A model generated the notes under the pieces. The model was not told the DNA's origin. It saw nothing but the letters and a program-made list of their open reading frames with translations, and did no database searches. The translations under genes and the position numbers were made by a program. Positions 17,706 to 26,951 of a stretch of 64,000 nt of DNA are shown here, piece after piece (the first letter of the stretch is position 1; each line of letters begins with the position of its first letter). Source of the stretch: VRUE01 sp963703175 (GTDB lineage Bacteria; Actinomycetota; Thermoleophilia; Solirubrobacterales; 70-9); assembly GCA_963703175.1 (NCBI GenBank), contig OY969794.1, positions 558,001 through 622,000 on the forward strand, in the 5' to 3' direction.

Positions 17706-17942
17706 CTACTTACTCGTCATCGCGACGATGCCGATAACCACGGCGGCCAGAGTGGAGATCAGCGCCAACGCCCCGAACGCGGCGGCGGCCCCTGCCGCCA
17801 ACGGCCGCCCGTCTCGGCTCAGGTCGACAAAGCGAGCGCCGCCCCAAATCGCCGCCGAAAAGACCGCGATGATGCCGACGCCGGCGACCGTGGAGGCGAT
17901 CACCGTCTCGATCAGGTCCCTGGTCTGGACGAGCGTGGCCAT
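17706..17942 (-). CDS. small membrane protein downstream of the PiT transporter
   Basis: 78 residues with two predicted helices (VIASTVAGVGIIAVFSAAIW and a second Ala-rich one at the C-terminus). The start is 3 nt after the phosphate transporter stop, so it is probably co-translated. Small two-helix proteins often accompany transporters here, but function is unknown. Confidence 0.6.
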   Translation of the reverse strand: MATLVQTRDLIETVIASTVAGVGIIAVFSAAIWGGARFVDLSRDGRPLAAGAAAAFGALALISTLAAVVIGIVAMTSK

Positions 17943-17945
17943 CGC

Positions 17946-19043
17946 TCAGCTCGCTGGGACCGGCGCGCCCTGCTGGGCGCGGCGAGCGAAGACCGCCACC
18001 ACCAGTGCCAGCGCCATCAGCGTGACCAATACCGGCCCCAGGGCGCCACTGCCAAAGATGTGAGTGAGGCCGTAAGCGGCAGCGCCGATCACCGCTGCCG
18101 CCGGCAGCGTCAGCAACCAGGCGATGACGATGTTGCCGGCCACACCCCAGCGCACCGCCGAGATGCGCTTGCCCGCACCAGCGCCCATCACGCCGCCGTT
18201 GATCACGTGCGTGGTCGATAGCGGGAAGCCGAAGTGGGTCGAAGCGAGGATTACGGCGGCACCGGCGCCCTGAGCCGAGAAGCCCTGCGCGGCGTCCATC
18301 TTGATAATCCGGCTGCCGGTCGTGCGGATGATCCGCCAACCACCGATGTAGGTGCCGAGTCCGATTGCCGTCGCGGCCGAGACGATCACCCAGAGCGGCG
18401 GGTCGGCGTTCGCCGCAAGGGTGCCGTTGGCGATTAGGGCCAAAGTGATCACCCCCATCGTCTTCTGCGCGTCATTGGTGCCGTGGGCAAGCGCCAGCAG
18501 GCCGCCAGAGATGATCTGGCCGTAGCGAAAGCCGCGCGTGACTGGACCAGGACGCTGCCGACCCGCGATTCGGTAGGCAAGGCCGATGCCCACACCGGCG
18601 ACGAGGAAGGCCACCAGCGGGGCGACGACCGCCGGAATAAGCACTTTGCCGACCAGACCTTCAGCGAGGATTGCGTCGAGACCGGCTGCCGCGACCGACG
18701 ACCCGACGACGCCACCAATCAGCGCATGCGAGGAGCTGGACGGCAGCCCGAACCACCAGGTGATCAGGTTCCAGGCAATCGCCCCGATCAAGCCGGCGAA
18801 GACGATCGTCGGCGTAATCACAGCGGCGTCGACGACGTCGTTTGCAACCGTCGCCGCGACCGATATCGAGATGAAGGCGCCGATGAAGTTCAACAGCGAG
18901 GCGACTCCGATCGCCACCTGCGGCCGCGCCGCACCGGTCGAGATCGAGGTGGCAACGACGTTCGCGGTGTCGTGAAAACCGTTGGTGAAGTCGAACGCCA
19001 GCGCCGTCCCGACGACGATGACCATGATGACGTCAGAACTCAA
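17946..19043 (-). CDS. PiT-family inorganic phosphate transporter
   Basis: The 365-residue protein has about ten membrane segments and both PiT signature repeats. One is DFTNGFHDTANVVATSIST near the N-terminus. The other is GGLLALAHGTNDAQKTMGV in the middle. The family moves phosphate, or a neutral metal-phosphate, into the cell with protons or sodium. The DUF47 gene lies 9 nt upstream, the usual partner order. The gene belongs to a block of phosphate and polyphosphate genes ending near 34.5 kb. Confidence 0.93.
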   Translation of the reverse strand: MSSDVIMVIVVGTALAFDFTNGFHDTANVVATSISTGAARPQVAIGVASLLNFIGAFISISVAATVANDVVDAAVITPTIVFAGLIGAIAWNLITWWFGLPSSSSHALIGGVVGSSVAAAGLDAILAEGLVGKVLIPAVVAPLVAFLVAGVGIGLAYRIAGRQRPGPVTRGFRYGQIISGGLLALAHGTNDAQKTMGVITLALIANGTLAANADPPLWVIVSAATAIGLGTYIGGWRIIRTTGSRIIKMDAAQGFSAQGAGAAVILASTHFGFPLSTTHVINGGVMGAGAGKRISAVRWGVAGNIVIAWLLTLPAAAVIGAAAYGLTHIFGSGALGPVLVTLMALALVVAVFARRAQQGAPVPAS

Positions 19044-19052
19044 GATGACGAG

Positions 19053-19673
19053 TCATGAGTTTTTGATGACTATGCCCTCGAGAATTTGTGCCGCGGTCTC
19101 GGTCGCGTCGATCGAGTTCTCGAGCACCGCGAACATGTCCTTCCAGCGGATCACCACCATCGGGTCGATCCCGTTGGAGAAGAGCGAAGCGACCGCATCG
19201 CGGGAGATCCGATCGCCCTCGTTCTCGAGCCGGTGAATCTCGATCCAGTACTGATCCAACCCCTTCAGCTCACGCAAGTGCTCGAGGGCGGCCGAGAGCT
19301 GCTCGCAGGCGGCCACCAGAACTTTGGTCAGCGCCTGAGCCTGGGCCATTGGCGCTTCGATTTGGTAGAGGCCAAGTAGGTCTGCGGCTTCCTCGGTGTA
19401 GTCGACAATGTCGTCCATCTGCGTCGCCAGGCCGTAGATGTCCTCACGGTCGATTGGCGTGACAAAGGTCGAGTTGAGGCGCTTGATGATGTCGTGGGTG
19501 ATCCTGTCGCCCTCCTGCTCGGCCTTGAGGATCTCTCGCGAGAGATCCGTTTCGTCGGGCCAGATGCCCATCATCTCGTCGAGCAGCTTGGCGGCGTGAA
19601 GGGTGTTCTGCCCGGCCTCGATGAAGAGGTCGAAGAAGACGCTGTCACGCGGCAGGAGCGAGAGACGAACCAC
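19053..19673 (-). CDS. DUF47-family PhoU-like phosphate transport regulator
   Basis: 206 residues, almost all helical. The sequence includes FFDLFIEAGQNTLHAAKLL, EQEGDRITHDIIKRL and DREDIYGLATQMDDIVD, whose acidic clusters fit the metal-binding helical bundles of the PhoU superfamily. Members paired with PiT transporters are thought to control their activity. It sits directly upstream of the PiT gene on the same strand and downstream of ppk. Confidence 0.9.
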   Translation of the reverse strand: MVRLSLLPRDSVFFDLFIEAGQNTLHAAKLLDEMMGIWPDETDLSREILKAEQEGDRITHDIIKRLNSTFVTPIDREDIYGLATQMDDIVDYTEEAADLLGLYQIEAPMAQAQALTKVLVAACEQLSAALEHLRELKGLDQYWIEIHRLENEGDRISRDAVASLFSNGIDPMVVIRWKDMFAVLENSIDATETAAQILEGIVIKNS

Positions 19674-19721
19674 GCGCCAATCCTAGTGATCGAGCCGGCC
19701 TCGGCCCTGTGCCGTAGCGGC

Positions 19722-21827
19722 TCAGCCAGACGCCGCGGCGAACTGCTCCCCGGCGCGGGCACTGTGGCGTGCCCGGAGCTCCTCCTGCACGCTGCGCCGC
19801 TCCCCCTCGGGCGCGCTGAGACGCGTCCAATCGCCGTCGGTACCGAGCTCCCAAGCGTTGGCGTTCTCGGCAAAACAGCGCTCCAGTACATCGAGCAGGT
19901 CAGCCCGCAGGGCCTCGTCTTCGATCGGCGCCACCAGCTCGACCCGGCTGTCGAGATTGCGCGGCATCAGGTCGGCCGAGCCGGTAAGCACGCGGGTCTC
20001 ATCGCCACGGCGAAAGGCGTAGATCCGCGAGTGCTCAAGGAAGCGGCCGACGATCGAGACGACGCGGATGTTCTCCGAAACGCCAGGCACCCCCGGCCGC
20101 AGGCAACAAACCCCGCGCACGTTGAGATCGATCCTGACTCCCGCCCCTGAGGCCTCATACAGCGCCTGAATACAGCCAGCATCAACCAAAGCGTTCATCT
20201 TCAGCGCGATCCGTGCCTCCTGGCCGGCGCGATGTGCCTCGACGGTGGCCTCGATCTCCTCGACGATGCGATCGCGCATCGTCGTCGGCGAGACCAACAC
20301 CTTGCGGTACTCGGTGGGTCGACCATAGCCGGTGAGGAAGTTGAACATCTCGGCGACGTCGGCGCCGATCTCGGGGTCGGCGGTGAAGAGACCGAGGTCG
20401 GTGTAGAGGCGGGCGGTGGTCGGGTTGTAGTTGCCGGTGCCGATGTGGACGTACTCGCGTACGCGATCGCCCTCGCGGCGAGCGACCAAAACAGCCTTGA
20501 CGTGAGTCTTCAGGCCGGGGATTCCGTAAACAACGTGAACGCCGGCCTCCTCCATCGACTTCGCCCAGTGGATGTTCGCCTCCTCATCGAAGCGGGCTTT
20601 CAGCTCGACCATGCAGACCGCCTGCTTGCCGCGTTCTGAAGCGCGAATCAAGGCTGGTACCAGGGGCGAGTTGTCACTGGTCCGGTACACCGTCTGCTTG
20701 ATCGCCAGCACGTCCGGATCGGCCACCGCCTGCTCGACGAAACGCTCGACCGAGCTGGTAAAGGAGTCATAGGGATGGTGGACGAGGATGTCACCATGGC
20801 GGATCGCGGCGAACATGTCGCTGGGCTCATCGTCCTCTCCCTGTAGGCGCGGCTGGGTCACTGGCGTCCACGGCTCGTAACGCAGCTCGGGGTGGCTGCC
20901 GGCGGCGTCGACTACGTCACCGAGGTCGGCCAGATCAATCAAGCCATCGACGTCGTAGACCTCGCGGTCTTCGAGCCGCAGTGCGTCGATCAGCTGGCCA
21001 CGCAGCTTCGGGTTCATCCCCGCCGCCACCTCGAGGCGCACGACCTCACCGAAGCGGCGGCGGCGCAGCTCGTCCTGGACCGCCTGCAACAAATCGTCGG
21101 CCTCGTCGCTGATCGTGAAGTCGGCGTCGCGAGTAACGCGGAAGTAGCCGTGATCGACGACCTTGGCGCCGGGGAAAAGGGTGTCGAGATTCGCCGCGAT
21201 CGCCTCCTCCAGCGGCACGAAGACCTCGTTGCGCTCGCCCACGCGCAAGAAGCGACCGAGCAGCTCCTTCGGCACCTTGACCCGGGCGATGATCTCGGTG
21301 CCGCTGTCGGGATCGCGCAGCAACACCCCGAGGCTGAGCGAAAGGTTGGAGATATATGGGAAAGGACGGCCGAGCCCGACTACAAGCGGGGTCAGAGTCG
21401 GGAAGACCTGCTCGTGGAAACGGATATCGATTTCGCGCCGCTCGCTCTCGCTCGCTGTGTCGATCGAAACGATCCGGATCCCATGCTCCTCTAGCGCCGG
21501 GCGCAGGGTCCCGTTGAAGCAGCTGTGCAGACGCGTGTCTAACTCCAGCACCCGCGGCTGAAGCGCGTCGATCTGCTCGCTCGGAGGAAGCCCGTCGGGC
21601 CCGCGAGCGTCGATCCCGGCGTCAAGCTGATCGAAGAGGCCGGCGACCCGAACCATGAAGAACTCGTCCAGGTTGGATGCGTAAATCGCGCAGAACCTGA
21701 CCCGCTCCAGCAGCGGCACCTCAGGATCCTCGGCCAGTTCAAGGACCCGCTGGTTGAAGTCGAGCCAGGAGAGCTCGCGATTGAAATAAAGAGCGGGATC
21801 GTCGATCGGCCAATCGTACTGCCGCAC
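19722..21827 (-). CDS. ppk: polyphosphate kinase 1
   Basis: At 701 residues this has the length of a full PPK1. The N-terminal domain starts NRELSWLDFNQRVLELA. The head domain follows, and the two C-terminal phospholipase-D-like domains carry the catalytic His in GLKTHVKAVLV and the GTGNYNPTTARLYTDLG stretch. The enzyme makes polyphosphate from ATP reversibly through a phosphohistidine. It lies between the PHP-glycosyltransferase gene (20 nt upstream) and the DUF47 gene. Together with ppx and the CHAD genes it forms a polyphosphate cluster. Confidence 0.96.
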   Translation of the reverse strand: MRQYDWPIDDPALYFNRELSWLDFNQRVLELAEDPEVPLLERVRFCAIYASNLDEFFMVRVAGLFDQLDAGIDARGPDGLPPSEQIDALQPRVLELDTRLHSCFNGTLRPALEEHGIRIVSIDTASESERREIDIRFHEQVFPTLTPLVVGLGRPFPYISNLSLSLGVLLRDPDSGTEIIARVKVPKELLGRFLRVGERNEVFVPLEEAIAANLDTLFPGAKVVDHGYFRVTRDADFTISDEADDLLQAVQDELRRRRFGEVVRLEVAAGMNPKLRGQLIDALRLEDREVYDVDGLIDLADLGDVVDAAGSHPELRYEPWTPVTQPRLQGEDDEPSDMFAAIRHGDILVHHPYDSFTSSVERFVEQAVADPDVLAIKQTVYRTSDNSPLVPALIRASERGKQAVCMVELKARFDEEANIHWAKSMEEAGVHVVYGIPGLKTHVKAVLVARREGDRVREYVHIGTGNYNPTTARLYTDLGLFTADPEIGADVAEMFNFLTGYGRPTEYRKVLVSPTTMRDRIVEEIEATVEAHRAGQEARIALKMNALVDAGCIQALYEASGAGVRIDLNVRGVCCLRPGVPGVSENIRVVSIVGRFLEHSRIYAFRRGDETRVLTGSADLMPRNLDSRVELVAPIEDEALRADLLDVLERCFAENANAWELGTDGDWTRLSAPEGERRSVQEELRARHSARAGEQFAAASG

Positions 21828-21847
21828 CTATCCCACTCCCCCGCGCC

Positions 21848-24154
21848 TCAGGCAGCTCGGGAAGGAGCTTGCTCCGCGGCGGTCGACTCGGCAAGCGCTC
21901 GCCGGTAGCCACCGGCGAGTTGCTCCAAGGCCCGCTCCCACGAGCGCTTGCTCGCATTGCCTATTGCTGCCTCGCCAAGGCGGCTGCGCAGGGTCGGAGA
22001 GGAAGCCAGCTGCAACACCGCGCCGGCGAGGTGGTTTGCGTCGGGCCGGCAGAGGATGCCGGTGTGCCGATTCTCGATCAGCGCTGCCGGTCCGCCTTCG
22101 CCGACCGCGACAACAGGTAGGCCGCTGGCGCCGGCCTCGAGCACCACCTGACCGTAGGTGTCGGTGCGCGAACAGAAGAGAAAGAGGTCGGCGCTCGCGT
22201 AAGCGCGAGCGAGCTCGTCCCCTTCGAGCCAACCGAGGAACGTTGCATGCTCGCCCAGGCGGGTGCGTAACTCGCCCTCCTCGGGACCGCCACCGGCGAG
22301 CAGTAGATGCAGCCGCGGCTCGGCTCGCTGCGCCAGCAGAAAACTCTCGGCGAGTAGATCGACCCCCTTCTCGCGGGTCAGCCGTCCGGCATAGAGGACC
22401 CGTAGCTCGCCGGGAAAGGCGCTGCGATCGGCCCTCTCGGGGGTAAAGCGCTCGGTGTCGACGCCGCGCTCCCAGCGATCGATCCCGGCCGGCGCGGCGC
22501 CAAGGCCGAGCAGTGAGCGGTCAGCCGCGGGGCTCGGTGAGAGGACCCGAGAAGGCGCCGTGTAGAAAGCGCTAAGCGCTGCGGTCGAGATCGCCTCGAG
22601 CCCGAGATCGCCGCTGCGCAGACCGGCATAGGTGGCGAGCTCGGTGTGGTAGCTGGCGACGAGGGGCGTGCCGGAGACCCGGCTGAGCAGCGAGGCGGCG
22701 ATCCCGGCTGGCCCGGGAGCGGTGACGTGGACCAGGTCATAACGCCCCTCGGCCAGGGTCTCGGCCAGATCGGGTAGGCCCGGGACGCCGAGCGTCATTC
22801 CCTCGTAAAAGGGGACCTGCAACGACGTCGCAGCCGGCAGGCGACGGTCAACCCAGGGGTCAGTGCCGACGACCTCGATCTCGAAACCGGGCACACCGCG
22901 CTCGCGGATTTGCTCGATCGTGTGGGTCACCCCGTGCATCGCCTCGATTCCGTCGGCGATCAGGGCGACCCGCGGGCGCTCGCCGGCGCGACCCGCCAGC
23001 TTCGCCTTCTCCGCACCGAGGAAGACGGTTGGCGGCGCATAGGGAATCGCCGGCAGTAGCGCCTCGAAGAGGCCACCGACGGCAGCCTTAACGTCGCCGC
23101 GTGCAACCGCCGTTGCCCCCTGATCGATCGCCGCGCGCAGTCGCCGGTCGTGAATCCGGCGGGCGCGGCGGTAGAGGTCGGTATGGGAGAAGTCCTCGGC
23201 CTGAAGGTGCTCGAGCAGCTCGCGGCCGCGCAGCTCGATGCCAATCGAGCGCAGCCAGGAGTCGAGCAACGCGCGGGCGTCATCGGGGCCGATGTCGGCG
23301 GCGATCGCCCCCTCCCGCGCCGCGCCCTGTCCCACCACCCGCTGCGCGATCTTCAACACCGCCGCCGGGTCGGGCGCATCCGGACGTGCCGCTTCTTGAG
23401 TACCCATAGTGGCCTCTAAGCGACGGCACGTCCCATTGAGAACCAGGGCGCGGGTAGCCAACGCCATCGCCGCGTGCGCCCATTTGGCGGCGCTACCTTG
23501 TTCACCGCCGGCGGCGGCGTCGCCTTTGCGGACACGGGCGAGAAACTCTTCCGGCGTGGATGCGGCCGGCACCTCAGTGTAGGTGCGGCCGATGTCCACG
23601 CCGGCGTGGTCGTCAGAACCGCCGATCCCCGTGCTGCCGTGCGTTTCCACGTAGATGACGGCGGGCATGTTGAGCTCCGGTGCGCGCGATCCGTTGCGCA
23701 CCTCCCAAATCGGGAAGAGCTCGGCGAGACGACGGCGATGGCGCCGCGTCAACGACGCCGCGACGTTGTAGAACGGGTGCGCAAGGGCGCAGGCGATCTG
23801 GTTTTCGTCAAGGTATGCGGCGCAGGCCTCTACGTCGCCGGCGTATTCCTGCAGCCACTCATGGTCTCCGGGAGTGATCCCATAACAAAGGATGTGAACC
23901 GCCTGGGGCTCGCCGGCGAAACGGGCGGTCAGCTCCTCGGAGATGAAGCAGTCAGGACGGTCGCCGAGCTCGAGGCAACCGTCGATCGTGTCGTGGTCGG
24001 TGATCGTGACGAAGGCCATCCCCCGTCGCTTCGCCAGCGCGTAGACCTCCTCTGGCGGCGTCGCGCACTCGGGCAGTCCGAGCGAGCGCTGCACTCCGAG
24101 CCGGGAAAGCTGCGAGGCGGTGGAGTGGCAGTGCATATCTACACGGGAAGTCAT
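21848..24154 (-). CDS. PHP phosphoesterase domain fused to a GT4 glycosyltransferase
   Basis: 768 residues. Residues 1 to about 240 are a PHP-type metal-dependent phosphoesterase domain with DMHCHS (His8, His10) and ITDHDTIDG (Asp53, His54, Asp55). After a helical linker, the C-terminal half is a GT-B glycosyltransferase of family 4, with GIAASLLSRVSGTPLVASYH, LYAGRLTREKGVDLLAES and a nucleotide-sugar loop around VVLEAGASGLPVVAVGEGGP. It may transfer a sugar to a lipid or polyol acceptor, with the PHP part dephosphorylating product or substrate. It sits tightly between CHAD and ppk genes. Confidence 0.88.
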   Translation of the reverse strand: MTSRVDMHCHSTASQLSRLGVQRSLGLPECATPPEEVYALAKRRGMAFVTITDHDTIDGCLELGDRPDCFISEELTARFAGEPQAVHILCYGITPGDHEWLQEYAGDVEACAAYLDENQIACALAHPFYNVAASLTRRHRRRLAELFPIWEVRNGSRAPELNMPAVIYVETHGSTGIGGSDDHAGVDIGRTYTEVPAASTPEEFLARVRKGDAAAGGEQGSAAKWAHAAMALATRALVLNGTCRRLEATMGTQEAARPDAPDPAAVLKIAQRVVGQGAAREGAIAADIGPDDARALLDSWLRSIGIELRGRELLEHLQAEDFSHTDLYRRARRIHDRRLRAAIDQGATAVARGDVKAAVGGLFEALLPAIPYAPPTVFLGAEKAKLAGRAGERPRVALIADGIEAMHGVTHTIEQIRERGVPGFEIEVVGTDPWVDRRLPAATSLQVPFYEGMTLGVPGLPDLAETLAEGRYDLVHVTAPGPAGIAASLLSRVSGTPLVASYHTELATYAGLRSGDLGLEAISTAALSAFYTAPSRVLSPSPAADRSLLGLGAAPAGIDRWERGVDTERFTPERADRSAFPGELRVLYAGRLTREKGVDLLAESFLLAQRAEPRLHLLLAGGGPEEGELRTRLGEHATFLGWLEGDELARAYASADLFLFCSRTDTYGQVVLEAGASGLPVVAVGEGGPAALIENRHTGILCRPDANHLAGAVLQLASSPTLRSRLGEAAIGNASKRSWERALEQLAGGYRRALAESTAAEQAPSRAA

Positions 24155-24168
24155 CGGTGCCTTCCTCT

Positions 24169-24609
24169 CTATCTATCGATCTGGTCACCTCCAGATTCGC
24201 CCCTGAGCAGGGAAAAGGTGTGACCATCCAGTGAACCCCGCCAGAGATCGCTGAACTGGCGGAAGAGCAGCTCGCGACGGGTGAGAAGCAGGGTGCACAG
24301 CGAATCGATGCCTTCCACCTGGGCCAGCATCTCGTCGCAGTCGTGGATCTCGCCGAGCACGCTCTGCAGTTGCTTGGCAGCGTCGCGGGCGGCCTTCGCC
24401 TCGGGGCCGAAGCAGGGCCCGACGATCTCCAACAGGTAACGCAGGCGCTTGGCGGCGATCCGCAGGTCGTGCTGTGCGGTCGACGCCGACGGCTCTAGCG
24501 CAGCCGCTGCCAACGAGCGCAGCTCGTCCAAGCGCGTGCGCACGATCCGCTCCGCATTGGGACGCAGCGGCGCCGTCGGATCGAGACCCTCCACCCCACG
24601 CGCCTTCAC
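24169..24609 (-). CDS. CHAD-domain protein, C-terminal half
   Basis: 146 residues from a GTG that overlaps the stop of the preceding CHAD gene as GTGA. It contains the second conserved CHAD helix motif, HDLRIAAKRLRYLLEIV, and the helix around QLQSVLGEIHDCDEM. CHAD domains bind polyphosphate through conserved His/Arg/Lys on paired four-helix bundles. A normal CHAD has both halves on one chain, so this gene supplies the second half. Confidence 0.8.
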   Translation of the reverse strand: MKARGVEGLDPTAPLRPNAERIVRTRLDELRSLAAAALEPSASTAQHDLRIAAKRLRYLLEIVGPCFGPEAKAARDAAKQLQSVLGEIHDCDEMLAQVEGIDSLCTLLLTRRELLFRQFSDLWRGSLDGHTFSLLRGESGGDQIDR

Positions 24610-25082
24610 TTCTTCGCCGCCTTTGCCAGCTTGCGCAGGCGGCGCCGCAACTTCTTTAAGCGCTTGGCGGTGACATAGGGCGCCAGCTCGTCGTTCGCCT
24701 GCCGCTGCTCCTCGCGCAGACTGTCGATCAGCGCCTCTACCGCTGCCCGATCGGCCTGCGGCGCCTCGCCGACGAAACCGCTCAGAAACTCGATCGCGAC
24801 ATCGCGGTCGCGGCGCTCACCGAGCGCGTCGGCGAGAGCCTTGACCCGCTTCAGCGCCTTGCGGTGTCGCTTCGCCGGGAAGCACGGCTCGAAGACCTCA
24901 AGCGCAGCGCGCAGCCGCCGAGTCGCCACCCGCATGTCGTGCACATGCTCGATCTCGTCCATGTCGAGGACGCCATCGGCGTGGGCGAAAACCTCGGCAC
25001 TACGAACCTCAACCACACGCTTAGCCGAAGCCGAGAACGACTCCTCGCAATCAAAGCCGGGAACCTCACACGCACGCGCCAC
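24606..25082 (-). CDS. CHAD-domain protein, N-terminal half
   Basis: 158 residues. The first CHAD motif is clear (EHVHDMRVATRRLRAALEVF, then KRHRKALKRVKALADALGE and RDRDVAIEFL). The C-terminal end is strongly basic (LRRRLRKLAKAAKK) and joins the next gene by a 4-nt overlap, where single-chain homologues would continue. Its position between ppx and ppk fits a polyphosphate-binding role, probably as a heteromeric pair with the second half. Confidence 0.8.
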   Translation of the reverse strand: MARACEVPGFDCEESFSASAKRVVEVRSAEVFAHADGVLDMDEIEHVHDMRVATRRLRAALEVFEPCFPAKRHRKALKRVKALADALGERRDRDVAIEFLSGFVGEAPQADRAAVEALIDSLREEQRQANDELAPYVTAKRLKKLRRRLRKLAKAAKK

Positions 25083-25098
25083 GCGCCCAGGCTAACCA

Positions 25099-25219
25099 GT
25101 AAACGGGCATCCCGGTAGGGGTGAAACGTCTTGTACTTTTTCTGCGGCGGCAACCGCGGACGGCCGCAAACTGTCTTCAGAAAAAGTTAAGTGGAACCCC
25201 TACCGGGATGCCCGTTTAC
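25099..25219. repeat. long palindromic element, copy A (24-bp perfect arms)
   Basis: Arms 25099-25122 and 25196-25219 are perfect inverted repeats of 24 bp. An inner 10-bp stem (25135-25144 with 25178-25187) is separated from them by conserved asymmetric internal loops, and a GC-rich variable hairpin forms the tip. The ppx stop codon lies in one arm and the CHAD start is 16 nt from the other. A second element at 45815-45931 shares the inner sequences but has different outer arms. Confidence 0.8.
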
Positions 25220-26124
25220 GCAGCAAGCCGCGCCGGCGAAGAGCCATTGGCGTTGCCATTGAGCTGATCGAGGACGACGCCCTCGCGCAGGCCCCCCTTG
25301 CCGATCTGCAGCGGCTGCCCAAGCAGCTCGGAGAGCTTCTCCAAGATGAGCACCCCGGTGGCAAGAATCCGCACACGTTCGGGGTCGAGCTCGAAGCGCC
25401 GCGCCACCTCGGCGGCCGGATCGCCGCAGAGAACACGGATGCCGCGCTCCAGCGTCTCGTACTCGAGCACCGCGCCGACCAGGCGGCGCAGCGAGGTCGC
25501 GCTGCCGCCAACTGCGACTGCCTGAGCGGGTTGCTCGATTTCGACCCCGGCAAAAAGGTCCTCAATCCGGTCGCGGATCTTGCGGATCTCCGCCGCCGAG
25601 GGCGGATCGGAGGCGATCAACTCGTCCGCCAGAACACCCGAGCCGACCCGCCAGGAACGCACCTCTTGCACTCCCCCCGGCACCGTACCGAGGATGACCT
25701 CGGTCGAGCCGCCGCCGACGTCGACGACGCCAACACGACCTTCGACCGGGTGGCCCAAGGTCTTGGTCGCACCGATGAAGGAAAGCCGACCCTCCTCCTG
25801 CTCAGAGAGGATCTCGATCGGAATGCCGGCATCTTCGCCGATCTGCTTGGCGACAACGGCACCGTTGCTCGCTTCGCGCACGGCCGCGGTCGCCACGGCT
25901 CGAATCGTTTCCGCTCCCAGCTCACGCGCCAGGCGCACCTGCGTCGCCACCACCTCACCGACCTCGTGAGCCTTCTCGGCCGGTATCGCGCCCGAATCGC
26001 GGATCGCCTTGTTGATCCGCGTGTAGGCGCGTTGCTCCATGACCTTCTTCAACTGCCCGTCCACCGGCTCGGCAACGAGCACTCGCGTGGTATTGGACCC
26101 GATATCTATCGCCGCACAAAGCAT
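25216..26124 (-). CDS. ppx: Ppx/GppA-family exopolyphosphatase
   Basis: 302 residues with the actin-like ATPase fold. The start is AAIDIGSNTTRVLVAE. VATAAVREASNG and VVDVGGGSTEVILG (phosphate-loop motifs) come next, followed by VAVGGSATSLRRL. The length matches the short actinobacterial exopolyphosphatases, which lack the C-terminal HD region. It releases phosphate from polyphosphate ends or acts on (p)ppGpp. Its stop codon lies inside the palindromic element. The gene is separated from phoU by a hairpin. Confidence 0.9.
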   Translation of the reverse strand: MLCAAIDIGSNTTRVLVAEPVDGQLKKVMEQRAYTRINKAIRDSGAIPAEKAHEVGEVVATQVRLARELGAETIRAVATAAVREASNGAVVAKQIGEDAGIPIEILSEQEEGRLSFIGATKTLGHPVEGRVGVVDVGGGSTEVILGTVPGGVQEVRSWRVGSGVLADELIASDPPSAAEIRKIRDRIEDLFAGVEIEQPAQAVAVGGSATSLRRLVGAVLEYETLERGIRVLCGDPAAEVARRFELDPERVRILATGVLILEKLSELLGQPLQIGKGGLREGVVLDQLNGNANGSSPARLAA

Positions 26125-26188
26125 CCGGACTCCCTTGCATGTTCCCAGGCTCGTCGGATTCCATGCGCATCTCGCGGTGGGTGGCGCC

Positions 26189-26244
26189 GATCTGGGGGAC
26201 CACCCTGAGGAGCTACTGCACCGCAGGGGTGGTGGAACCAGATC
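26189..26244 (-). terminator. imperfect hairpin between phoU and ppx
   Basis: GATCTGGGGGACCACCCT (26189-26206) can pair with the segment at 26225-26244, leaving a short loop, with a few mismatches. It follows the phoU stop on the minus strand and precedes the ppx start. No U-tract is visible, so termination is inferred from position only. Confidence 0.4.
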
Positions 26245-26264
26245 GGTGACAGGACCCGCCGCGC

Positions 26265-26951
26265 TTACACGTTCGGATGCGAGGCGTCCTCGAACTCTTT
26301 GAAGAGGCCGGTGACGACGAAGGCGACCTGCTCGCCGATGTCGACCGCGTTGTCGGCGATCCGCTCAATCGCCCGGGCGGCCAACAACATCGTCATCGCC
26401 CACTCGCGGCGGTCGGGATCATCGCCGATCTCCAGCGCCAAACCGAAACATTCGCGGTTGAGGTTGTCGACGACGTCGTCCTGGCGGACCAGGTCGCGCG
26501 CCAACTCGACGTTGCGATCCTCAAAGGCCCGCTTGGACTGGCTGGTCAAAGTACGGGTCTGCCGTCCCATGTCGAGAATCAGCTTCACCATTTCCTCGTC
26601 CGCGGGCGGCTCGTTGCCGGTCAGCGGGATCATCTTGCAGATGTTCACGCACTGGTCGCCCATCCGCTCGACGTTCTTCAGCACATGCAGCAGAGCCGAG
26701 ATCAAGCGCAGGTCGGTCGCCACCGGCGACTGCGTGGCGAGCAGCGTAATCAGGCTCTGGTGTACCTCCAGGTAGCGACCATCGATGCGGTCGTCGTCGG
26801 CAATCACCAGTGCCGCCAGCTCGACGTCCTGGTGCTCGACCGCCTCCAGGGTGCGATCCAAAGAACTGTTGACGAGGTCGAGCCCGCCCAGGCCGCTCGC
26901 CTCGAGGCGCTCGAGCTCCTCCTGATATTGGCTGCGGGTCTCGACCGCCAT
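26265..26951 (-). CDS. phoU: phosphate signalling protein PhoU
   Basis: 228 residues made of two similar three-helix bundles. Typical PhoU stretches include DRIDGRYLEVHQSLITLLATQ, HVLKNVERMGDQCVNICKM and, in the second half, AIERIADNAVDIGEQVAFV. PhoU links the Pst transporter to the Pho two-component system and represses phosphate uptake under excess. The stop of pstB and the start of phoU overlap by one base, which supports one transcript with pstB-A-C. Confidence 0.95.
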   Translation of the reverse strand: MAVETRSQYQEELERLEASGLGGLDLVNSSLDRTLEAVEHQDVELAALVIADDDRIDGRYLEVHQSLITLLATQSPVATDLRLISALLHVLKNVERMGDQCVNICKMIPLTGNEPPADEEMVKLILDMGRQTRTLTSQSKRAFEDRNVELARDLVRQDDVVDNLNRECFGLALEIGDDPDRREWAMTMLLAARAIERIADNAVDIGEQVAFVVTGLFKEFEDASHPNV

